A stretch of 64,000 nucleotides of DNA from positions 118,242,331-118,306,330 of the forward strand of contig OX123183.2 of the NCBI GenBank assembly GCA_944739405.2, read 5' to 3'. The DNA is from Euclidia mi. Its lineage: Eukaryota > Arthropoda > Insecta > Lepidoptera > Erebidae. The notes below the pieces were generated by a model. It was not told where the DNA came from. It saw only the letters and a list, made by a program, of their open reading frames with translations, and did not search any database. This document shows positions 1-11,868 of the stretch, piece by piece. Position 1 is the first letter of the stretch. Every line of letters begins with the position of its first letter. A program made the position numbers and the translations under genes.

Positions 1-1294
1 CGCACACCGAGTGTATTACAGTGTCAAGTAGAGCATAAATGAAACGGTAAACTGAACACTGCTCCAAAGGTGAAGACTACTCGTTTAGAATCATCACATT
101 TTCTATGCGAATACACTTGCGACCACTTTACTGTATACACAATTTACAATAACGCGAGTTTGCCGTGACATGTGTGCAGATAGAGGCTGTTTTATTTTTC
201 GTGTGTCGACAAATTTTTAGACTGCGAAGGGAATTTTCGATCCTGAATAGTGTAGTTTAGTGTGGCTTCTTTTTATTTAGAGGATGTTAATTCTTTATAG
301 TGGGATTATAAGGTAATAAACAATCATATCAAATTGTTCCATAGGTATTAAACAAAATCATTCATCTTGGTGGCTATAGCCCTATGAAGGGCGCATCAGT
401 CTTGCTCTCTAGATCGATCATCAATATCATCATACATTGAACTACTAACATGAACAGTTAGTACTTAATAGTTGCGACTAAGTTAAGCTTCTAAAAATAA
501 AGATAAATCCGTGTCGCAATATCTGTATAGCATATTCTTCTACTGTGCTTATTTTTCATATATGAATACATACTATTACATTTAACCAACACTGGTGTGC
601 CTGCGAGTAAGAAGCGACAGATGATTTCCCTCCAACAAATTTGCAAACCGAAACTCGATCGCAGCGTACACCGCCACGGGTCGCGAGGAACTAGACTGTG
701 TACTTCTTCTCGGCCTCGTGTGCACAAACAGTGTTTAGTTACCGGAGGGTGTATTATATCTTGTTTTGCTTGTTTTGTAGCGTAGTACGGGGAGGCTAAG
801 AGGGGGTGACGCGCGGGGAGAGGGCACCTGTTGCCCCGTTTCGATGCGGGAAAGCCTACCTGACTGAGATGAAATAAATACAACATTGGCCCGACGGAAA
901 CGTTTCCGAGATGTCTTTTGATGATATTCACTAAAACCGTAGAAGCGCACGATTTCAGAGAGTTTAAAGGAATTGCCGGTTTTATTTTATTTCGATACTG
1001 TTCTGGTGAATTTTTTGCTCAACAAGTGGTTTTATTGTGTTCGACGTATTAAACGTTTGGGTTTTTTCGTTGTGATGATATTATGCTGATGCTTATGTAT
1101 CGCCGATCGGTGCAATAGCATTAATATTGTATACGGCGGTATATGCCTGCCTGTAATATTTCCATTCTCAACGCCCAGTGCTTACGTTTTAATATATTAA
1201 GGGATATTTATTCAACCTAAGCATCATATGTATGTGTTATTTTAATAGTCTAGCTTAAAACTAATCCTAAGCGCCGCCTTCAAAATTCAGTCCA
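1..1294. other. Left flank, no gene recognised
   Basis: Mostly AT-rich non-coding sequence. A short GC-rich patch lies near 780-850. Open frames here are short, lack recognisable domains and overlap one another on both strands, so I do not call any of them a gene. Confidence 0.5.
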
Positions 1295-1670
1295 GGCAGC
1301 GATAGCCTAGTGGAGATACAAACAGACTGCCATGCAGTGGGTATCGGGTTCGAATCCACGGCGCGCACCAATGACTCCTCGGAGTTATGTGCGTATTGAA
1401 TTGTTCATTATCGCTTGTCCTGTTCCTCGGAGAGCACGTTAAGCCGTCGGTCCCGGTAGTCATGAAGATCTTTGACAGTTGTTACAAGGCGTCACTACCT
1501 TCTAAATAAACTGACATTAGTCTTAACCATGGAATATCGCTATCCCTTCGAGCTTCGGAGGTCAGACAGGCAGTCGCTCCGTGGAAAAGCTAATATTCAG
1601 CAAAATCCGGTTAGACTAGAAAGCGGACCCCAGATTGAAACTGGGATAACGCTAAGAGGATGATGACTAT
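1295..1670 (+). mobile_element. tRNA-derived SINE, family S1
   Basis: The head GGCAGCGATAGCCTAGTGG has an A-box-like TAGCCTAGTGG at 1303-1313. A B-box-like GGTTCGAATCC lies at 1347-1357, the spacing of an internal Pol III promoter. The body (GTTATGTGCGTATT, then a 'gagagcacgtta' stretch) recurs at 2636-2940, 5745-6060 and several places in 42-49 kb. It ends near GGGATAACGCTAAGAGGATGATGA. It is a SINE and not a tRNA gene, because the tRNA-like head runs straight into a shared repeat body. Confidence 0.75.
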
Positions 1671-2635
1671 AATAATATCGAAGAAATAGATAGTGAAGCT
1701 ATTGAATCTACCAAGTTTATCTACATTGCAGTAGTAACGTATGTATTTTTATTGTTACAGGTAAACACTGCACTTTTGGATACAAATTGGTTACCGGTAA
1801 GACTTTAGGAAAGTGAAACTATGAGATATGAATATCAGTTCCGCAATTCAAAAATTGATAAAGATACTTATATATCTAGAAAATATTAATCAATCTTAAT
1901 TACGTTACATATGAATATCATCCAAGCAAAGTACATTTCCTCGTGCTCAGAGCACAAAGCTTTGCCCTGGTCGGGAATCGAATTTACGGTTTACTTAGCT
2001 ATCAGGGTAATTTATCACTAGACCGACAGGTTTTAAATCGCATAAGTAGCTTCCAAGATTATACCACTTAACAATATAAACTTATTTTATAATACCACTA
2101 TTAAAAATAAGTGAATATCGCACCCTTCAGCCCTTACAAAACCAACTACTAACATGCCAGAGCTTTTCTCAGAACTATGTTCAACGTAAATACCGAGAGA
2201 CAAGTTAATTTTTACTCCATCTCCGTTTACTTAGCTGTCTGCCAATACTATATCTACCTCTGGAAAGCTTGATATTTTTAGAAGTGCACTATTTACAGCG
2301 CTGGTCTGTATTTTCTATTTCCGGCGGCCAGACATTGACATGAAAATGTCCACGAGTTCTAAATTATTTGTACATCGCGAAATATTTGATATCAGAGTCA
2401 TTTATAGAATGAGTAAATAAAGATACTTTCAGATGTAATTTTGAGTTTAGACGCTAGCTTGTCTGAATTGGATAGGTGATGCAATGATAGATAAATTGTC
2501 TGCTAGTGAAAATCCTATTTTATTTGCAAAGCATTTTACTTGTTACAACATTAGCTGCAACAAACAGGACGACAGACGGATGGATAGTCAGACCAATAAA
2601 TAGATAATTAATATTTATTTATAAAAATAACCTTT

Positions 2636-2940
2636 TGGAAGTTATGTGCGCATTAAATAGTTAATTATTGCTTGCCTCGGAGAGCACGTTAAACCGTCGG
2701 TCTTTCAGCTATCATGAACATCTTTGAAGAGTCGATATGAAGATACAGTGCCCTCAAATAAACTGATACTGGTTTAAGCCATGGAATATCGCTACCCCTT
2801 TGGGTTATAGAGAGAGGGGTTTCGCTCTGTGGAAAAGGTCATAATATTTTGTCATACCTGCTTGGGCTAGTAGGACCTCAACCTCTAAGGCGTGGCTGGG
2901 ATGCAACGGGGATAACGTTAGGACGGTGATGATGATTTAT
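2636..2940 (+). mobile_element. SINE S1 body fragment
   Basis: This is a 5'-truncated copy of the 1295-1670 SINE. It lacks the tRNA-like head and keeps the body from GTTATGTGCGCATT through GGGATAACGTTAGGACGGTGATGATG. It is in copy A only: the matching place in copy B, near 13450, has no such sequence. Confidence 0.6.
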
Positions 2941-3629
2941 AATAATATTATAAATAATTATGTTATTTATATATATGCGCAAGTCAACTCCTTACGCATT
3001 TTTAAGCAATTTTAGTAATAAAAGCATTCCACTTAATTGACTTGTCTAGATTTAAACTATACCCTCTTTAAATTTTAACACATTTCGTAAAGTACTCTAA
3101 AGCTTATTAAAGAAAATAGTGAAACATTATAACATTTCTAATAGCATCCGTTATTCGAGAAAACGTAATTTAGTATTACCAGGCTAATAAACTCGTAATC
3201 TTGAAGCGAAAAGTCATAAATCACAATCATATAACGCAATATTACCTCTGCTTAGGCAGTTATATTTAATATTCATTCGTAATATTTTAGTTTTTTTTTT
3301 AATATTCAGTGAATGAATTCATATTACAGAAACGGCTTGTTAGCGATGTGAAAATGTTTTTGAACGTGTTGCCTGTTTATTTGTTACACATATTTTACAT
3401 GATGAATAATTGTTAAAATATGTATTCTTATGAAAATAGCTGCAATCTTCGATATTAGAACTAATATTTAAATTAATGTTAGATATTTTAGACGATGTTG
3501 ACGTGCCTGCAATTCTGTTTGACGTTTCTCAAAGATCACTTTGCTTTTTCTTGCATTGTGTTTTCGTAAAAGATAGCAATAGATAAGATAATGAAGACTA
3601 TTATTTTCAACATTTTCTTACTTTAAAAT

Positions 3630-3902
3630 GGGTGACTGCCTCGTTGGTCTCGCGGCATAAATGTGTGGGTGGGATTGGGAGGTCTCGGGTTCGATTCCCG
3701 GGTCGGGCAAAGTGTTTTTGGGATTTTCCGTTAGGAAATTCTCAATAGAAGCACGGAGTCTGGTAATGTACCCGGTACGGCAATAGGCTCGCCCCCTATT
3801 ACGTGGGACCTAAAAAAATCATGGCAAAATGTGGGTGTAATATTACACCTCTGGCCCTTCGGGGATACAGGCGTGAGACTATAAATAAAAAAAAATTAAA
3901 AA
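3630..3902 (+). mobile_element. SINE S2 with 10-bp target duplication
   Basis: The tRNA-like head has a 'GCCTCGTTGGTCTCGCGGCA' A-box region and a GGTTCGATTCCC B box, then a shared tail 'ggggatacaggcgtgagac' and an A-rich end. ACTTTAAAAT flanks it on both sides (3620-3629 and 3903-3912). Copies C (near 22179) and D (near 31340) show the uninterrupted site with one ACTTTAAAAT. Copy B carries the same insertion at 14111. The tail matches the last codons and 3' end of an RTE-type LINE at 48110-48481. Confidence 0.85.
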
Positions 3903-4059
3903 ACTTTAAAATTAACGCAGTACACATACGCTACAGTTTTTGACTGTTTTTCTGTTTTTGCCAAGTGTTTTGTGTTGACAATTTTAAAGTTCAAATATAT
4001 TAATTTGAATATACACGTTCGAATTATTACTGAATCGAAATGTACTTTTCCAAAGAGTT

Positions 4060-4490
4060 TCTTTTTTTAATTCTTTTTTTTGGGACTTTTGTAACGCATA
4101 GCGTATGTCAGTCCCATCGTACCCTAATTTTTATTACATTTCGCTTATGTATATTAGATTTCGGCCATAAATCTGAACAGGACTTCAGCTTCAGCATCAT
4201 TTGGTTGAGACAAAATTTTGTGAAATATACCTATATCAGTCTCGTTCAAATTTAAGGTCTTAATTAAATTATTTCGACTCATTTCATACCGGGTGCATTC
4301 CGTTAATAAATGATGCAAGTCTTCAGTAATGTCACATACCTCACAATTGGGCGACGTGACCTTCTTCATCAAGATAGCAAATTTTCGGCATGGAATGTGT
4401 CCAGTCCAATAACAACTAACTTCCTATTTAGAGTAGTATCCAGAAACCAGGGAACACGAGGCTGACACTATATAGTTTTATACCATGTTG
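4060..4490 (-). mobile_element. LINE ORF2 C-terminal fragment, minus strand
   Basis: This insertion is found only in copy A; the uninterrupted site is 'aaagagttgtctg' in copy B near 14840. The minus strand encodes a Cys/His-rich C-terminal segment (4372-4154) with C-x2-C, H-H and C spaced as in the zinc-knuckle-like end of Jockey/I-group reverse transcriptases. A T-rich run on the left edge fits a poly(A) tail on the minus strand. No clear target duplication is visible. The family is not identified. The same host site carries an unrelated SINE in copies C and D. Confidence 0.6.
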
Positions 4491-4899
4491 TTGTCTGTAG
4501 TAAAAAAACCACAGAAACTGCCATTTTATTTTACCAAGTAATGTACAGCATAAAAAAACATTGTACATGCAATATAGACCATCTGCGTTACATTCGCATC
4601 AAATCTGAATATCTCAGGTACATATAAAATAATAATGATAACAAAGCAAGGCCCGCGTTTAAACTTGTATGAAAGTTGGCCTTGCCACATAAATCACAAC
4701 ACGGCATAATAACTCGACGGCGAAGGGAAACGATAAAAAGAATATATCTCGTATCTCTTCAAGTTTTTTGGCAAGAGAATTGTATAAGACGGGGGGACAA
4801 ACTTGAAAGATAAGGATTTTTCTGGATTTTTCATTTTCTCTCCTGAGTTTGAAGTGAAATAGTTTTATGTATTTATTTCTGTAGTAAGATTTCTGCTTC

Positions 4900-5062
4900 G
4901 GTAAGACGTTCGTCGACCAAATTGGGGGGACGTCTTGAAAAACGAAATAGTCCGAAGCACCCGTAACCGGCGAGCATGTATGAAGAGAATAATTAATGTA
5001 GAGGAAGCGCGTGAGGTTTGTAAGGATAGAAGCAAGTTGAGCATATTTATGTATGTATGTAT
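4900..5062 (+). mobile_element. RTE-type LINE 3' end inside SINE S2'
   Basis: This piece encodes a basic segment like the C-terminus of RTE-type ORF2 and ends in an ATGT-rich tail (TATGTATGTATGTATG). It abuts GAAATTCTCA at 5063-5072. The intact version is in copy D (32330-32526), with the 10-bp duplication on both sides. In copy A the SINE head on the left side has been lost, so only the right duplication remains. Copies B and C show the empty SINE. Confidence 0.7.
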
Positions 5063-5441
5063 GAAATTCTCAGTAGCAGCACGGAGTCTGGTAATGTGCC
5101 CGTTACGGCAATAGGCTCGCCCCCTATTACGTGGGACAAAAATTAATCTGGCGAAAAGTGGGTGTAGCAATTTACTTCTGCCTACCTTTTCGGGGATATA
5201 GGCGTGAGACTATGTATGTAGTAAGATTTCTACTTTTCGTATGTGTAGCTAACTTGGGTGTTACAGTTTATCGACTGCCTAAGGTCTACGATTTGCTGTA
5301 ATTATTTTTGTCGTGAGACAAAAGCTTCTACCCTCAGCTTTAAGTATCCTCCAAAGCACGGTTGTGCTATGTAAATTCCGTAACAAGCAATTACCCATCC
5401 AAATAGTGAAATCTGAAACATTTCTTTATTTTACTGATCTA

Positions 5442-5665
5442 CTAGAGGATGCCCGCGGTTATACCCGCGTTATTTAAGGCTACTGCTCCACTCTCGTCAC
5501 TCATAGCGCTTATTTAGCCTATAGCCTTCCTCGATAAATGGGCTACCTAACACTGAAAGTATTTTTGATATCGGTCCAGTAGTTCCTGAAATTAGCGCGT
5601 TCAACCAAACAAACAAACAACGGAACGAATAAACTATTCAGCTTTATTTATATATTAGTATAAGA
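5442..5665 (-). mobile_element. Short non-autonomous Helitron, family H2
   Basis: On the plus strand it begins CTAG after an A and ends '...TTAGTATAAGA' before a T. Read on the minus strand this is A|TCTTATACTAA...CTAG|T, the Helitron pattern: 5' TC, 3' CTAG, insertion between A and T, no target duplication. It contains a (CAAA)n run. Orthologous copies lie at 15696, 23419 and 32896, so the insertion predates the unit duplications. No helicase coding is present. Confidence 0.7.
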
Positions 5666-5744
5666 TTACGAACGGTAAGACAAACCACGAGGGTACTAAA
5701 ATACTTGTACCAACATACTGTTGAGTAGAGGATACAGGGTTCAA

Positions 5745-6060
5745 AGTTATGGCGAGCACCACTTATTTATAGGAGTCACGTACTAAAAATTTTTGATTAT
5801 TCCTAACCCCGTGCTTCGCAGAGCACATTATGCCTCGATACCGGCTGTCATAAAGATCTTTAAACATCGTTTTGGGTAGTCTGTACCTACCCTTGAACAC
5901 TGGTTTAAGCCATGGAATATTTCAATCTTTTCGGGTAGCGGCGGTTAGGATTCGCCAATATTATTCCGTCAAATCTGGTGAGACCAGTAAACTTAGGCCG
6001 TGCTCCAAGGCGAATGTATCCGGGCATCGTCCTAGCGTTAGCCCGGTAACATCCATGATG
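5745..6060 (+). mobile_element. SINE S1-related body
   Basis: This segment ('gtgcttcgcagagcacatta', then 'ggctgtcataaagatcttta' and a stretch ending in 'gttagcccggtaacatcc') resembles the bodies at 1380-1660 and 2640-2930, with its head degraded. It is in all four units (near 16000, 23710 and 33200). Private insertions sit at its right edge in B (MITE 16327) and in C and D (SINE S4). Confidence 0.55.
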
Positions 6061-6394
6061 AATAAGACATATGAAAAGTGGCGCACTCTGGTGAAACTTT
6101 GATGAATTAGCATATAAAATAGCAAAGACGCAAATACCTTGCGTTTCTAATGTAATTTGTGCAATATGAAACTAGAACTTGACCGCGACATAAATTCACA
6201 GAAGACACGGCACGCATTCGAAATAACACGACATGCGCCAATTTTGTAATTGAAGCACATATGAATTCGCTTTATATTTTAACGTAACTGTAATGTACTA
6301 ATGATTCTCATATTTCATTAAATTACTCTACACATTTTGGCGTCAGGCTACTGAATTCTACTTTAAACTAAATACACAAAATATATAATATGAT

Positions 6395-6810
6395 ATCCTG
6401 CCAATTCTAACGTACGGTGCTGAAACCTGGTCGCCTACCGAGTTGCAAAAGTTGCGCCTTGCGGTCTGCCAAAGAGCTATGGAGTGCAGCATCCTTGGTA
6501 TTTCACTCAAAGATAGGACACGAAACACTGAGCTGCGCTCCAAAACTAAAGTTAAAGATGTGAGAAAAGAGCTGCCAGCCTAAAATGGAACAGGGCGGGC
6601 CACGTCAGCCGTATGCACGGGGATCATTTGATGAAAATTCGACACTGTGGGTGCCAGAAGATGGACGACGTCGCCGGGGCCGGCCCCGAAAGAGATAGCG
6701 GGATGACCTGGACGCCTACCACAAGAGTTGGCTAGAGACTTCAGGTGAGAAGGAAGTATGGAAAGATTTGGGGGAGGCCTTTGCCCAGCAGTGGGACAGT
6801 AAAGGCTAAT
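6395..6810 (+). pseudogene. RTE-type LINE ORF2 C-terminal fragment (copy A)
   Basis: A decayed coding fragment with the residues LAVCQRAME-SILGISLKDR, then a K-W-x-RAGHVSR-like stretch, a GRRR-G-R-RK basic run and a terminal 'GRPLPSSGT'. This is the usual C-terminus of RTE-clade reverse transcriptases after the RT domain. Copy A has a frame break near 6580. Copy D (34165-34588) is open across the same stretch. It ends in 'aaggctaatgaaaaaaa'. It cannot encode a functional enzyme: the endonuclease and RT domains are absent. Confidence 0.8.
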
Positions 6811-6929
6811 GAAAAAAAATATATAGGTGATAAAGCAATCAGAATCGAAACGTGTGTTACATGTGTACCACGTGTCAAAGATGTCTTACTAACATAGCAA
6901 ATTAATATATAGATTGAGCACGCGCGCTA

Positions 6930-7155
6930 GACTGCCTCCGTGGTCGAGTGCGTCTGCTGATCGGGGAGGGCCTGGGTTCGATTCCCGGATCGGGGAAAAG
7001 TGAGTTTTTCGAATTCTCAGTAGCAGCACAAAGTCTGGCAACTTGCCCAATAACGGCCATAGGCTCGGCCTCTATTCGTGGGACCTAAACTTCATAGCAT
7101 GGCGAAAAGTGGGTGTAATATTACATTTCGATCTAAACTTTCGGGGATACATTTC
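6930..7155 (+). mobile_element. SINE family S3 (copy A)
   Basis: The head 'GACTGCCTCCGTGGTCGAGT' (A-box region) is followed by a GGTTCGATTCCC B box and the stretch 'gaattctcagtagcagcac' that is also in S2. The tail is degraded ('ctttcggggatac'). Orthologous copies lie at 17801, 25118 and 34693, so the insertion predates the duplications. Confidence 0.75.
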
Positions 7156-7399
7156 TGTAAAAATAAGCAGGTGAACTGTAACCACGTATTAAAAATTCTT
7201 CTTTTACCTCCTGATAGTTTTCTTGTGATATACGCGAGAAGCTGCTGATATATAAACAGAGCAACGCGTACAACATAAATTTTCTTTCCCTATCCTCGAC
7301 AACATTTTACTTGGAAACGTAACTCTGTACATAAAACCTTCATGCCTACTAACCAGTTAGAAACGCATTTCAATTTGGAACAGCCAGTTGAAATTCGAA

Positions 7400-7840
7400 C
7401 TAAAACCGGCGCACGTTCGAAAACGGCCGCCATTTAATATTCAAACTATCAATAAATAACGTCACATCAAGTCGGGGACCTTGGCTAATGTGGCGCTCGT
7501 CGCACGGCGGACTTGGAACGGAAATACAGCCCGGTGGCGCCCTCTGGTGTCGGATGCTGCATGGCCGCTCCGCCCCGGCCTCGTTATGCCTGCTTTGTGT
7601 GACACACGCCACGCCACGGCAACGCCACGTCGCGTCGACGAGCCATTGTACAACGATATTACACTTAGGTTTGATTTATTCAATGTTCAGCTGGAATTCT
7701 GCTGGAAATGTTGCGTTTTGGAAATGGAACAATGGTGTGTTGGTATGTACGAGTACCTATGGCTGACGTTTTGTTTGTTCTTTTGTTGGGATTGTTACTG
7801 CTTGGTGTGCCGAATCTTATTAATTGCACTGCCTAATCGC
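7400..7840. other. GC-rich conserved core of the unit (copy A)
   Basis: This is the most GC-rich and CpG-rich part of the unit. It contains 'aataaataacgtcacatc' (AT-rich, CRE-like ACGTCA) followed by a GC-rich stretch. Open frames exist on both strands. A 7-bp length difference (7495 region, shared with copy D, compared with B and C) shifts them, so I do not call it coding. It could be an old promoter or first exon captured in the unit; that is inference only. Confidence 0.5.
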
Positions 7841-8757
7841 TAGGTCTAGGTTCACTTCAATATATTTCCTATTTCTTATATCTACTGTTCGTTGTACATT
7901 TTTGAATTCAAGGACTAATTCATTTCGATTGTCTGCTAAAATAAGTGAAAAATTATGGTGATCATCACTTGGTTTTATTAACTTCTTCAAAACGTTTTTA
8001 AAAGTCCTGCCCCCATATCTAGAGGTAACTAAGCCATTTTGCACTCCCAAACAAAAATGGCAAAATTTCACATAACCCAGTTGCATTTATTGCAATTGTA
8101 TAACCATGATCGCATTGTTAGAACCAAAAGTGCCCGTGTATAATGAATTCCTACACAGACTACAACTCGGTTTGTTGACTACAAACTACACTAGTCTACA
8201 TCTCTGCGCAATGGAATAGCTTACCAGACGCATACTACATGACCACTCAAGTCATCCTCGCAACTGGTGCTAATAGATCGTGTAGCGGCGGCAGAATTAC
8301 CCTGGCTTGCACGAAGACAATTCGCTCAAGACAGTTCGGGTGAACTCGGCCATCCTCGGCAAAGTTCGGTTTTCATTTTGTTGCTGGCATTAGAATTAGC
8401 TTCATTAATTTGTTCTGGCTGCGGATTGATGGTGAGCTGGCTTTTTATCTGAAACTGAGAGCAGATTGAGATTGGGTTGCTTAGTTGTTTTTATTACAAT
8501 AATTAATTTGCTTATTCTTGTATAAGATTTGTAATGGATAACTATTGTACCCTTCAAAATTTTTTAAAAAAAGGAGAGTATTTTCAAGACATATAAGATT
8601 TCTCTTTGTTATTGGATGGTTTGTGCTGATTTCGAAATGAAGACTCACAGAACGCTCAACATTGGAAACTTATTTGAACCAAAACATCCTTTATCATCAG
8701 ATTACATAATAGCTTACAATCATATTACATTACATAGATCATTGCTATAGAAAATAA

Positions 8758-8990
8758 CATACATACATAGACTCACGCCTGTTTCCCCGAAGGGGTAGGC
8801 TGAGGCATATTAAACGCCCACTTTTCGCCAGTGTTTTGATCCCACGTAATAGGTGGCGAGCCTATTGCCGCTTTTCGGGATATTTTAATTGCCAGAGCCT
8901 CGTCCGTTGATCGGCAGGTGCACCGCTTGCAGGTGAGGTTGACTTGGGACCCTAAGTTCTTGGTGGGAACCATATGCATCCAGCATATGC
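8758..8990 (-). mobile_element. Reversed SINE, private to copy A
   Basis: Read on the minus strand this ends with the shared tail 'ccttcggggaaacaggcgtg' and an ATGTATGT run. It is flanked by AGAAAATAA at 8749-8757 and 8991-8999. Copies C (near 27320) and D (near 36698) show the uninterrupted 'atagaaaataatataaatg'. The head is unlike S1-S4, so this may be a fragment or a further family. Confidence 0.75.
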
Positions 8991-9896
8991 AGAAAATAAT
9001 ATAAATGAAAAACGTTTTATATATAAATAATACATATCTATATCACCATTCTTCAGGTCACATTTAATTTCGGATTAGATCTCCAGACTCATCAATTTGT
9101 CTGCATCTATAGATTTATTTTAAATCGTGTCTAATCCCTGTAATCAAGTTTCGGATAAAACTTTATTTGTCCAAAAAATGAACAATAGCATCGTTGAAAC
9201 CATGTTGTATTTGAATTCAGTGGTCAAATTAAAATGTAATCAAAACTTTTTGCCAGAATACATTGCTAAATTAAAAACTTTAATTTATTTTGTATACAGA
9301 CGGGCTATTGTTGGTCTGTAACGTGATTTAAGCAATTTGTTTACTAACCTTGTTATATTGTCAGCTATTTTTTGAATTGAATTATCTCTCTGTATTTATT
9401 TGAGAAGGGTCTCAATGTTTTCTAGGAAAACTTGAATTTGATTTTGTGTTACTCGACTTCGTGAGACTGGTCTGGTGGTTAATGAGTTTATTTTTTAATA
9501 TTCGGTTTCTACTATCGATATAGGTGTCCTTGTATGTAAACTGTCCTGCTGCTGGATACTATGCCTCTTCTCACTATGAAAAATAAGGCTGTAGTCCACC
9601 ACGCTACCCGAATCTGGCTTAACAGGCTTCAAAAATCTTTTGAAGAACTCTATGACGTGCAGGTTTCCTCTTGGTACTTCTTCACCGTTAAGTGAACAAT
9701 AATTATTTATAGTTGCCCCTACTTGGTGTTATAGTAACAGCTTATTCGATTCTACAGTTGATAGATATTTCAATGAAAAATAGTAGCTCTTTGCAAGACG
9801 GTTGTACTCAATTTTGATATTGGAATGGTCCGCGTCAACAATAGAAAGCGTCATGTATATTGCTGTAACGCGACACTATATCAAGTAAAACACTAA

Positions 9897-10211
9897 GGGC
9901 GGTTTCAGATTAGCGTTTTATACGCGCGTATAAGCTTGTTTTTGGAAGCGCATGTAGGTGCGTATAAGCGCGCCTTTTGACACACGCACAACTCGTACAA
10001 GCATTGACGCGCTTCTAAGCTCGTATAAGCGCCAGCCATCAGAATCCATTTTGACACTGACACGATGTCACTACCGTTTCGAGCGAACACGCCGAAATAT
10101 GCCCGATTACGCGAGTCTGGTTTTTTGAAGCGCGTAATGTAGCGCGCGTGTAAGCGCGTATGCTGAAACGACCGTATACGCGCAGAAAAATTCGCTAATA
10201 TGAAACCGCCC
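9897..10211. mobile_element. PIF/Harbinger-type MITE M1 (copy A)
   Basis: Terminal inverted repeats GGGCGGTTTCAGATTAGCGT and its complement (one or two changes at the right end here), flanked by TAA on each side (9894-9896, 10212-10214). The interior is rich in GCGCGTATAAGCGC-like motifs in both orientations. The 3-bp TAA duplication and GGG-starting repeats are typical of PIF/Harbinger MITEs. No transposase is present. Orthologues at 20520, 28229 and 37598 date the insertion before the unit amplification. Confidence 0.85.
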
Positions 10212-10610
10212 TAAAGCTAAGTTTTATCAAGTATTGTAGGTTTGATGGACAAACCGGACAATGTTTATTTTGATTAACAATTTGTTGTATCGATTATGCC
10301 TGTTCTTTGAATGTGTGTAGTCTTTCGCTATATAGAATATAACCTAGTTTAAAAAGAAAAGAAAGAGAAATGAGTAACATCTACCTTACAAGGTTTATTA
10401 CTAAAAACAACACACAAGACTTATTTACAAAGTGTACGTTGCATCGCACGGAGTACACATATTGTGTGCTCTGTCGTGTTGGATTACATCACAGTGCCTT
10501 TGTTGATAGATAGCCAATAAATTCACGATTTTTTTCGGCTGCAGTCTGCAATGAAACCGCCCGAGGTATTATATTGTCTGGATTTTGTTGTTTGCGCCTT
10601 TTTTATACCA

Positions 10611-10873
10611 GGGGGCCAATTCTCGTATTTCATATGACATTGAAATTATATTTTGAACGAAATGAGATTATATTTTGAATTGACTCAAAATCGGTATTCT
10701 GCTAACCTAATGTCATTATCGTATAATCTGAAATAAACAGTTTGTCGTTGGCACATATTTGACACTTGTTTCAATTTACGATCTTATTACAATTTCATTC
10801 AAATATCTGTTAATTTAGGAGAATGCCATTTGTGACGTAAGTATGACACTGACATTATATCGAAACTGTATTT
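10611..10873. mobile_element. GGGGCC-ended MITE M3 (copy A), right end lost
   Basis: Begins GGGGGCCAATTCTCGTATTT. The body ('atgtcattatcgtataat', 'gacgtaagtatgacactgac') is shared with 26994-27268, 48716-48961 and 63322-63541. A full family member ends in AATTGGGCCCC, the inverse of the start. This copy stops at 'cgaaactgtattt' and lacks the right terminal repeat. Copy D has almost nothing of it ('ataccTGAAGTTGGTATTG' near 40357). Confidence 0.7.
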
Positions 10874-11054
10874 GGTATTGATTGTTATGTGCGTAGTTGC
10901 TACGCTTATGTATTATATATTGTACGAGCGATGTTTGTACTTTCTGTTTGAGTGATGGTTTTGGTTGTATGTGCAGCGTAAGGTGTGCTTCTACGAGATT
11001 AATGGACGTGATTTTAAAACACAATTTCGCAATTCTGTGCATATTCATAATGAT

Positions 11055-11235
11055 CATTATCAGCCCGGTATATGAACTGTTCCTCTGCTGGATACGGGCC
11101 TCTTCTCACTATGACAAAGTTAAGGCCACAACGCTGGCCAACTGCGGGTTAGCAGACTTCACATGTCTTTCGAGAACATTATGGAGAATTGTTAGACATT
11201 CAGGTTTCCTCACGCTGTTTTTCTTCTATTAAATG
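11055..11235. repeat. SINE-derived fragment at end of unit A
   Basis: The 'cccggtatatgaactgttc...ctgctggatacgggcctcttct' stretch is the same sequence as the distal part of the reversed S1 SINEs at 22302 and 31496. It also occurs near 9525-9715 in each unit and at 40715-40895 in copy D. The head is missing here. Confidence 0.5.
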
Positions 11236-11868
11236 AAGGTATTAAGTTAATCTGACTTATCAAGTCTTAAGTTATGGCGCAATTACTCTTAACGTGGTCG
11301 TTAGCTCGTATTCGATTGCCTACGGCGTTCGGACAAATGACTAAGTGTAAATGAACGGAGTCGGGTACGCGCTTACTCAAACAGCTTTCATTTTGTTGTT
11401 TGAAATAAACAAACTCTTCAGCTTTATAATATAAGTATAGATGTCTCGAATGCCCAAATTCGAGTTAGATTTTTTGTGCACCCGAGTACGGACTACCAAC
11501 CAAATGTAATTGCGGCATGAGATAGAGTTTCAGCTAAAACAAACTCCGTATCATATACAGAATAAAACTTCTGAAACCTTTACAGAGTTTACCCATATAT
11601 TTCAAAGAATTACATTCCCAATAACAATCCTTTAGCCGCCACAACAAAGCGCCGGTGGACTTCGAAACATATGACACAACAGGTTCGCGTGTTTCTACCA
11701 ATGTTCGGCATCTAACATTTTTGATTCTATTGCACAATATTTTTTTCTCTCTTTCTTTTTTCCATGGACGCCGGTAATCCGGGCCAGTCAATTCGTTTCG
11801 CGAAACGCATCTGCAACGAATTTGTGTGTTCCACGGCCTATCGTGTTATTCTTTTTTATTTTGAATTT

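Larger units (their letters stand above)
1696..11868. repeat. Tandem unit copy A
   Basis: First of four head-to-tail copies of a composite unit. Copies A and B start with the same sequence ('aagctattgaa' at 1696 and 12098). Copies A and D end with the same sequence around 11783-11868 and 41560-41646. Shared landmarks in order: block around 3104, SINE site 3630, 'gaaagttggccttgcc' block near 4671, Helitron 5442, RTE fragment 6395, SINE 6930, GC-rich core 7400, an unclassified conserved block near 8240-8450, MITE 9897 and MITE 10611. A fragment resembling the distal part of a reversed SINE recurs near 9525-9715 in every copy. No host gene is visible in the unit. Confidence 0.85.

Noticed and set aside
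491..931. 146-codon minus-strand frame in the left flank
   Set aside because: Low-complexity composition, no recognisable domain, overlaps other frames on both strands.
1295..1370. tRNA gene
   Set aside because: A- and B-box-like motifs are followed by a repeat body found many times here, so it is a SINE head. The same applies to S2, S3 and S4.
4154..4372. Small host zinc-finger protein on the minus strand
   Set aside because: It is in an insertion private to copy A with a T-rich edge, and the Cys/His spacing fits the end of a LINE ORF2.
7481..7843. Overlapping open frames of 70-120 codons in the GC-rich core, repeated in all units
   Set aside because: A/D differ from B/C by 7 bp within the frames, the frames overlap on both strands, and conservation is at DNA level, as expected for a recent duplication. 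No domain recognised.
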